The notes below the pieces were generated by a model. That model did no database searches, had not been told where the DNA came from, and saw nothing but the letters and a program-made list of their open reading frames with translations. Positions 58,113 through 64,000 of a stretch of 64,000 nucleotides of DNA are shown here, piece after piece. Source of the DNA: Suillus spraguei (taxonomy: Eukaryota; Basidiomycota; Agaricomycetes; Boletales; Suillaceae); the NCBI GenBank assembly GCA_016800925.1, contig JABCPU010000065.1:166965-230964 (forward strand), written 5' to 3'. Every line of letters begins with the position of its first letter. Position 1 is the first letter of the stretch. Position numbers and translations under genes: made by a program.

Positions 58113-59787
58113 TGTTACAGTCATATGTGCCCCTATTCATTTTTCTTTCTATTCTTATATATCACGTGATATGGAGCTTATTGCTTGGACACTTCCACTT
58201 CCATCAGATATCACATGATCCAACTAGTGTTACGAACTGGGGTGGCGTCACCAGCGACAGTGAAAAGACACAGACGGTCTGCTGGGAGTTCTTACAATGT
58301 TCAAAAGAGAACAAGGTGAAAGTACAAGGAACGCGTTCCGAGTACGATCAAGGGTTCTGCCTCAAAGACAAGTCTAAGAGGTATCCGCGAGAATAGAGAC
58401 TAAGGCTAAGGAGTGCTTAGACTTAGAGACGATTCAAGACGACTTAGGTTGGAGACCTAAGCGAAGGGAATTCCAGGTAAAACCCAGTAAGATTAAAGTA
58501 GGGAATCTACTACAAGTACACTGTGCTTAAATAGGCCAATATGTGCGCACAGACCAGGAAAGGTGTGAGAATGTATGTGCGTATCCAAAGAAGGAAGGCA
58601 GCTATAGTACAGATGCGTTGAGCATATGAGTCAGAGTCATGTTATGTAATATACACGGTAAATGAGGTAAGAAAATGAATAGGGGCACGTACGATTGTAA
58701 CAACTAGTAAGTCATATCATGTGATGTCGTGACTCCCCATGACTCCATTCTCAGACTCAACCGGTTTAGCATGCATGTATGCTAAACCCATGCCCTTATC
58801 TCTAACTCATGCATCTCAACACACTTATACGATACATGCCTTCCTTATTAGGATACACAGTTATATTCTCATGGTTACCTGGTCTGTGCGCGCATATATA
58901 TACCTATATAAGCACAGCGTACTTGTAGTAGATTCTTTACTTTAATCTTACTGGGTTTTACCTGGAATATCCCTTGCTTAGGCCTCCAACCTAAGTCATC
59001 TTGAATTGCCTCTAAGTCTAAGCACTCCTTAGCCTTAGCCTCTATTCTCGTAGAACCTCTTAGACTTGTCTTTGAGGCTGAACCCTTGATAGTACTCGGA
59101 ACATGTTCCTTGTACTTTCACCTTGTCCTTTTCTGGACATTGTAGAACTTCCCAGCAGACCGTCTGTGTCCTTTCACTGTCACTGGTGATGCCACCCCAG
59201 TTCGTAACAGTTTGCGATGGGTGCAAAAACTTCCTGGTAGTCCACACCTTTGTGCTGTGTGAAACCGCACACAACTATGTGGAGTTTGTAGTAATCAACA
59301 TTTCCGTTTTGATCAAGTTTGATGCGAAAAACAGGCTTGAAGGTGATAGGCTTGATGCCTTCAGGAATTGGCACTGTTTCATAAACCTGATTCGAGTTCA
59401 GACTCAATAATTCCTCCTCCAGGGTGGAGTGCCACAGATGTCCATCTGCATGGGCAAACACTTCTGACAGTGACTGTGGGAGGTCATGTTCAGCAGGACC
59501 CATTGCACCTATGTCTGCAAAATGTATGTGGTCATCGTCTTGATCTACTTTAATCTTCCTGGGTTTTACCTGGGACATCCTTCACTTAGGTCTCCAACCT
59601 AAGTCGTCTGAATTGTCTCTAAGTCTAAGCACTCCTTAGTCTTAGTCTCTATTCTGTTGATCGTCTTAGAGTCACGACTTTTTGATGGGACCCTTATCCC
59701 TCGTTCTATTTTGAACGTAGTCAAACTTCCCAGCAGACTGTCTGTGTCTTATCACTGTCACTGGAGATGCCACCCCAGTTCGTAACA
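58113..59787 (+). mobile_element. Composite retro-insertion: LTR C + copia DNA + R-U5
   Basis: Flanked by a perfect 5-bp duplication GTAAT (58108-58112, 59788-59792) inside gypsy RT. Parts: full LTR C 58113-59209 (with a second LTR C inserted), a 341-bp copia segment 59210-59550 identical but for about one base to 46153-46493, and a truncated LTR C 59551-59787 that starts at the equivalent of 45882, ~28 bp after the TATA box, where transcription should begin. LTR-type outer ends show that it integrated as one unit. Confidence 0.85.
58228..58702 (-). repeat. LTR family C, inserted in another LTR C
   Basis: 475 bp, minus orientation, TGTTACGAACTGGGG...GATTGTAACA, perfect 5-bp duplication ACTAG (58223-58227, 58703-58707). 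The uninterrupted site is seen in the copy at 45529-46152. Confidence 0.9.
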
Positions 59788-60490
59788 GTAATCTTGACAG
59801 GGTCAGAGCGACCCATCCTTCATTCCAACAAAGAAGAAACCAGAGGCCTGAGGGGACTTTGATGGTTGGATGAAGTCTTTCTTCAGGTGTTTGTTGATGA
59901 AGGCTTTGACAGTCTCTGTTTCTTTCGGGGAGAGGGGGTATGCCCTAGAGCTCTTTTGAATGAAACCAGGCTTCGTTTCAATCCAGTGGTCAACTCCAGG
60001 TCGAGACGGGGGGAGCTGGTTAAGCCCGTCTTTCACGAAAATGTTGGCAAAGTCATAGATGTATGAGGGGACAAGTTCCTTGAATGTTTTCTTCATCTTC
60101 TCTTGGTTCATTTTGATGGCAAATTCTTGAGCTTTGTTGCTCATTTTGACAAGATCCTTGGAGGCTTCTGGGATCCAAATGTTTTGCAGAGCTTTGCTCA
60201 TGTGATTTATTTCATTCTGCAAGGTCCCATCTCGAGTGCGCGGGGTGTCAAGGTCAAGGTTCTCAATGACGTGCACAGAGGTCATGTTGGGGGAGTACTT
60301 GATGAGCACTTCATCATTGGTCAGGTGGTAGGTGGCGATGTCGTTCACCTTCTGGCACACCTGGGTGTTGCTGACCCAGACATCCTCATACTTGTTAAAG
60401 TTGGGGAGGTCGTCTTCATCATCCTCAATGGGTTTTAAACCCGGGGGTCCATTTCTCTTGTTCTTGTTCTTGTTCTTCTTGGTGCTTATC
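59788..60490 (-). pseudogene. Gypsy 2 reverse transcriptase N-terminal part
   Basis: The minus strand reads from a Lys-Asn-rich stretch (TTCTTG repeats at 60448-60480) through VHVIENLDLDTP, ELVPSYIYDFANIF, DHWIETKPGF, AYPLSPKETETVKAFI, DFIQPSKSPQASGFFFV. These are the classic gypsy RT entry motifs. It ends at the composite insertion; the YMDD part is on the other side. Confidence 0.85.
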
Positions 60491-60556
60491 TGCTCGAGAA
60501 CATTGTAGTGAACAAAGTCATGCTGACTGTCAAACCCCTGTTTTCGACAAGTGTCT

Positions 60557-61161
60557 TGTTACAGTCTGCGGCAGCAACCAAACAATTCCCTTATAGTGAG
60601 TATATAGTCTTTTCGCTTTGCTAAGGCGGAACCGTTCTACTTCCGTAGACCCTTACTGGATCCTTGCGCTGATGCCCTCATGTCCTGTCCAATTCCATCT
60701 AGATCCATTGGTGCATAGTTACTTCACTTCTGCTGTTGCTAAACCTACAGCAGGCTTTACCTTATATCTCAAGGGGCTGCTGCACACTGTGTGCCTCTTT
60801 ACTAATACCCTGTTGATTTTCTATCTCACTACCGGGCTCAACTAATTATCTCGTACGCACATGAATATGTTAAAAGGACTCATCATACATGAGAATTGTC
60901 GTGATCTCCATCAAAAGCGGTTGGCTGGCCGATCTTGTATTCAAATTCTTTGGTCGTCCTATTTGGCGATTCATCTGGTGAGTTATACTTTCTCAGTGCC
61001 TACACGTGCTGTCTTGCTGTTCATTGGGGCTTGTGTTCTGTCAGAGGGCTTCTCTTGACAATCGGTTTTAGCGTACGTGTACGCTAATCTGCTTATCTAA
61101 GCAATCAGGTTTCGAGGTCGAAGACTGGATAGTCGACGATCAAAATAGGACTTTAATCTTT
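60557..61161. other. Unclassified ~0.6 kb block next to LTR C
   Basis: Starts TGTTACAGTC like LTR C but then differs (CTGCGGCAGC...). Contains a palindrome GCGTACGTGTACGC near 61072. Ends where LTR C (minus) begins. No duplication found on either side; possibly a related LTR joined to LTR C by recombination. Confidence 0.4.
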
Positions 61162-61639
61162 TGTTACGAACTGGGGTGGCGTCACCAGCGACAGTGAGAA
61201 GACACAGACGGTCTGCTGGGAGCTTCTTACAATGCCCAAAAGAGGACAAGGTGAAAGTACTAGGAATGCGTTCCGAGTACGATCAAGGGTCTGGCCTCAA
61301 GGACAAGTCCGAGAGGTTCTTACGAGAATAGAGACTAAGGCTAAGGAGTGCTTAGACTTAGAGACGATTCAAGGACGACTTAGGTTGGAGACCTAAGCGA
61401 AGGAAGTTCCAGGGAAAAACCCAGTAAGATTAAAGTAAAGAATCTACTACAAGTACACTGTGCTTATATAGGTAGATATGTGCACACAGACCAGGTAACC
61501 ATGAGAATGTAACTGCATATCCTAATAAGGAAGGCATGTATTGTACAGATGCGTTGAGCATATGAGTCGGAGTCATGTGACATGATATACAAGTAAGAAG
61601 ATAAAGGGAAAATGAATAGGGGCACGTACAACTGTAACA
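61162..61639 (-). repeat. LTR family C, minus copy in gypsy protease
   Basis: 478 bp, TGTTACGAACTGGGG...ACTGTAACA. Flanks TCTTT and GAATC do not match, consistent with the rearranged neighbour at 60557-61161. Confidence 0.8.
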
Positions 61640-62807
61640 GAATCAATGAATGATCCTCCAGTGCCAGAATCAATGATGGCAGTCAATGCAATGGTTTTTG
61701 GGCTCTTCGCACTAAAAAGGGTGACAGGAACTCGAAAATTGTTTGATTTGCCAACACATTTAGTATACAGAGCACACTTGGGAGTGACTGACATTGCTAC
61801 AGTGCTCCTATCTAAAAATCCTCCACCTCATCTTCTTCCAAAGATTTGGCAGGAGTCTTTTTAGTCTTCTTGAGAGTCTATGCGCCCTTATGCATCTTGG
61901 TCTTCTTCAGGGCAAGCTTTCTAACTTTGACCCTTTCGACTTCCATATTGGAAGTGTTTTCATCAGAGTCTTCATCATCAGGGACTTTGTCCCTTACCAA
62001 ATTCTTTCCTTTCTTGTCATCATCTCCACATCAGACCTTCAGGTGGAAGGTGGTGTCACCAGTGCGGTGGCCGTGCTTCCTGCATTTGAAGCAGAGGCCA
62101 TCCTTCATATATTTCTCGCACTCTTGGCATGTCAGGTCAATGTCCATGGCGTCGGGGTCGCATCTTGCATGGTTCTGCCTCTGAGTAGAGGGCTTGTAGT
62201 GGGAGTGGTTCTTGGCAACTGTGTTGCACATGGCCACTCTGCATTCATAGTTGGCATTCAACTTGACAGTGGCAGAGTAGTAGTTGTCAATAGAGACAGG
62301 GATGGTTTCCATTTGACAGATGGCTTGGCGAAGGAGTTCCTTGAGTCCAACTTCAAAGAAGTGGATGAGGACCAAGCTTTCCTTGATGCTCAAGCGCATG
62401 GCCAGAGTCTTGAACTCTGTGATGTATTCCATAAGAGTGCCGGAGTGTTTGATTCAGGAGATCTTTGCCATAGCATCAATTTTCTCATCATGAGGGTTGA
62501 AGGCGGTGATGAAGGCATTGTGGAAGTCTTCCCATTTGCCAAAGTTGGCGGGGCTGGTTTCATAGGCCTTTGCATACTGAGTGAGTGCCCAGGAACAGGT
62601 GGTCCCCTCGGTCATGTATGCAAGGCAGGTACAGATCCAGTGTTCATTGGATGGATAGTACATCTTGTTCAGCAAGAGGTAGGTAGAGGCTGTGTAGAGC
62701 CATCTCATCGTGTTGGTGGGGTCCCCATTAAACTTAGAGGGCAATCCTGCGTTAAGTTCTGGTGGCACAAGTTTAGCAGCCACAGGAGTTGTTGTGGAGC
62801 CAGACAT
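61640..62807 (-). pseudogene. Gypsy 2 gag and protease
   Basis: gag starts at ATG 62807 (MSGSTTTPVAAK) with KFNGDPTNTMRWLYTA and WEDFHNAFITAF. A TGA near 62455 precedes YITEFKTLAMRL. The knuckle CFKCRKHGHRTGDT lacks its last Cys. After another TGA near 62033 the acidic linker leads to the aspartic protease: FRVPVTLFSAKSPKTI and AIIDSGTGGSFID, where LTR C interrupts. Confidence 0.85.
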
Positions 62808-62832
62808 GTTTGTTCTTGGTTCAAGTGCGCGG

Positions 62833-63748
62833 TGTAAATATACAATCTAGCCTGGGCTGTAGATAAACCACGGCCTAAGCTAGTATGTGAGTCTTGTGCT
62901 CCGTCTAGTCTGCTTCACTTGCAAAGCAAGAGCGTTTGACCCTAAAGGGAATGCTAAGTTAATATAGTTCAATAATGCCCAACCTGTGGCGTAAGACTGC
63001 CGTGGAAGGTAGCGAGATGCTAGCAGTGACCTCCACTCCATGGGAAAGTTGCAGTAAAGTAGCGGTAGAGCACAGGAAGATAGCGGTAAAATAGTGGTAG
63101 TGTGTGCAGTAAAACTGCAGTAAGGCATGGGAAACTGGCAATAAAACAAGCGGTGGAGCGTAGCGATGAAGCATGGGAAAGCGTAGCGCAAGCGGTGAAG
63201 CGTGGGAAAGTGGTAAAGAGCGGTGGTGCATGCAGTGGTAAAGAGATCCTTAAGTGATAATGACTTCGGCAAGAGACTTTATTCCATTAGAGACAGTGGT
63301 AGTGACTATTCCTAAGTACTGTGTGTACCATAGGGGGAAAGTAAAAGTACCGGAATGTGCAAAGAGTCCTTTTTAACATGTACCATGAACGGCCAGAATA
63401 CATAGTGAGAATGGTAGTGAAATAAAGATGTACTCTGTGATTTTTAGCAAAGAGGCATGCAGTGAGCAAGCGGTGTCATGGAAGGTAAGGTAAGTCTTGC
63501 TGTAGCTTTAGTAATGGCGGAAACAAATATGCTATGCACCAATGGATCTAGACGGAAATGGAATGGACAGGAGGACATCAGTAGCGAGATTCAGTAAGGG
63601 GCAAGGATCCATGGAGCGAAAACAGTACTGGCGAAGCGAAAAGGGGTAATGCTCGCTATAGGGGATTTTCTTGGTAGCTGCTGTAGACAGTAATGAGATG
63701 CTTGTGTAAAATGGCACTTTCATGGTCAGTGTGACTTTGTTCACTACA
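62833..63748 (+). repeat. LTR family B/A-related, copy 3
   Basis: TGTAAATATAC...TCACTACA, similar to LTR B at its start (GCCTGGGCTGTAG) and in the AGCGGTA-rich middle. Flanks GCGG and GCAG (4-bp duplication, one change). Lies in the gypsy 2 leader, 25 bp before the gag ATG. Confidence 0.7.
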
Positions 63749-63833
63749 GCAGTCCTGAGCTGTCTTGCTTCAGCAGCAGGGGTAGGAAGGCATTGTTGGT
63801 GCGCGCATTCCTCAGGGGGCTTAATTCAGCATC

Positions 63834-64000
63834 TGTTACAAACTGGGGTGGCGTCACCAGCGACAGTGAAAAGACACAGACGGTCTGCTGGGAAGTTCTT
63901 ACAATGCCCAAAAGAGGACAAGGTGAAAGTACAAGGAACGTGTTCCGAGTACGATCAAAGGTTCAGCCTCAAAGACAAGTCTAAGAGGTATCCGTGAGAA
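63834..64000 (-). repeat. LTR family C, partial, runs off the window
   Basis: TGTTACAAACTGGGG onward, minus orientation, matching 58228 onward to the last base. It lies ~85 bp upstream of LTR B copy 3 and may be the 5' LTR of gypsy element 2. Confidence 0.8.

Larger units (their letters stand above)
53639..64000 (-). mobile_element. Ty3/gypsy chromovirus element 2, with nested insertions
   Basis: On the minus strand the order is gag and protease (62807-61640), reverse transcriptase (60490-59788 and 58107-57670), RNase H (57670-56730), truncated integrase plus chromodomain (55776-55322), second ORF with zinc knuckles (55291-53967) and 3' LTR G (53934-53639). Insertions: LTR B at 62833-63748, LTR C at 61162-61639, an uncertain block at 60557-61161, a composite at 58113-59787 and LTR A at 55777-56729. 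The 5' LTR is not certain; LTR C at 63834-64000 may be it or a separate insertion. Confidence 0.85.

Noticed and set aside
1..64000. tRNA, rRNA or CRISPR features
   Set aside because: I looked for tRNA-like box A/B pairs, rRNA signatures and regular spacer arrays and saw none I could support. A tRNAscan run would be needed to be sure.

Overview
The window looks like nuclear DNA of a filamentous basidiomycete (Agaricomycete). Short GT-AG introns of about 45-65 bp interrupt the genes. The gene families are typical of mushroom-forming fungi: Plavaka transposase, FunK1 fungal-type kinase, DUF6532, TPR-HET incompatibility proteins, a trichodiene-synthase-like sesquiterpene synthase and a PIF/Harbinger element. 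The NACHT and TPR-HET sequences resemble what I remember from Boletales such as Pisolithus, Scleroderma and Paxillus. That placement is inference only.

Layout. 1-6.5 kb is the 3' part of a Ty3/gypsy chromovirus (element 1) with an extra zinc-knuckle ORF after the chromodomain. It is split by a ~1 kb LTR that itself holds two insertions. Its 3' LTR breaks a WD40-type gene (6.5-7.3 kb). 11-17.3 kb holds a small intact minus-strand gene head-to-head with a decayed Plavaka transposase carrying three LTR insertions. 17.6-22.1 kb has gene remnants, including a FunK1 kinase and a DUF6532 protein with premature stops. 23.7-41.5 kb is the gene-rich island: TPR-HET protein 1, an apparently intact terpene synthase, an apparently intact flavin-reductase-like gene, a complete two-gene PIF/Harbinger element, and a decayed NACHT fragment joined to TPR-HET copy 2.

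42.9-53.5 kb is one Ty1/copia element on the minus strand with both LTRs and a perfect 5-bp target duplication. It has been hit by two LTRs of family A, one of family C and one of family E, and a complete Tc1/mariner element sits inside one of the A LTRs. 53.6-64 kb is a second Ty3/gypsy chromovirus (element 2, minus strand) of the same zinc-knuckle type. It lacks the integrase catalytic core and carries further insertions, including a composite insertion at 58.1-59.8 kb made of LTR, captured copia DNA and R-U5.

How it fits together. Most of the DNA is a stack of nested LTR retrotransposons. Many premature stops in decayed genes and elements are TGA at positions where CGA (Arg) is expected, which suggests C-to-T decay. 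Against this background the terpene synthase, flavin reductase, TPR-HET 1, Harbinger genes, mariner transposase and 147-aa gene keep open reading frames. The most unusual items are the composite retro-insertion, the second ORF with paired zinc knuckles shared by both gypsy elements, the mariner with symmetric end modules, and the two TPR-HET paralogues preceded by different NLR-type fragments.
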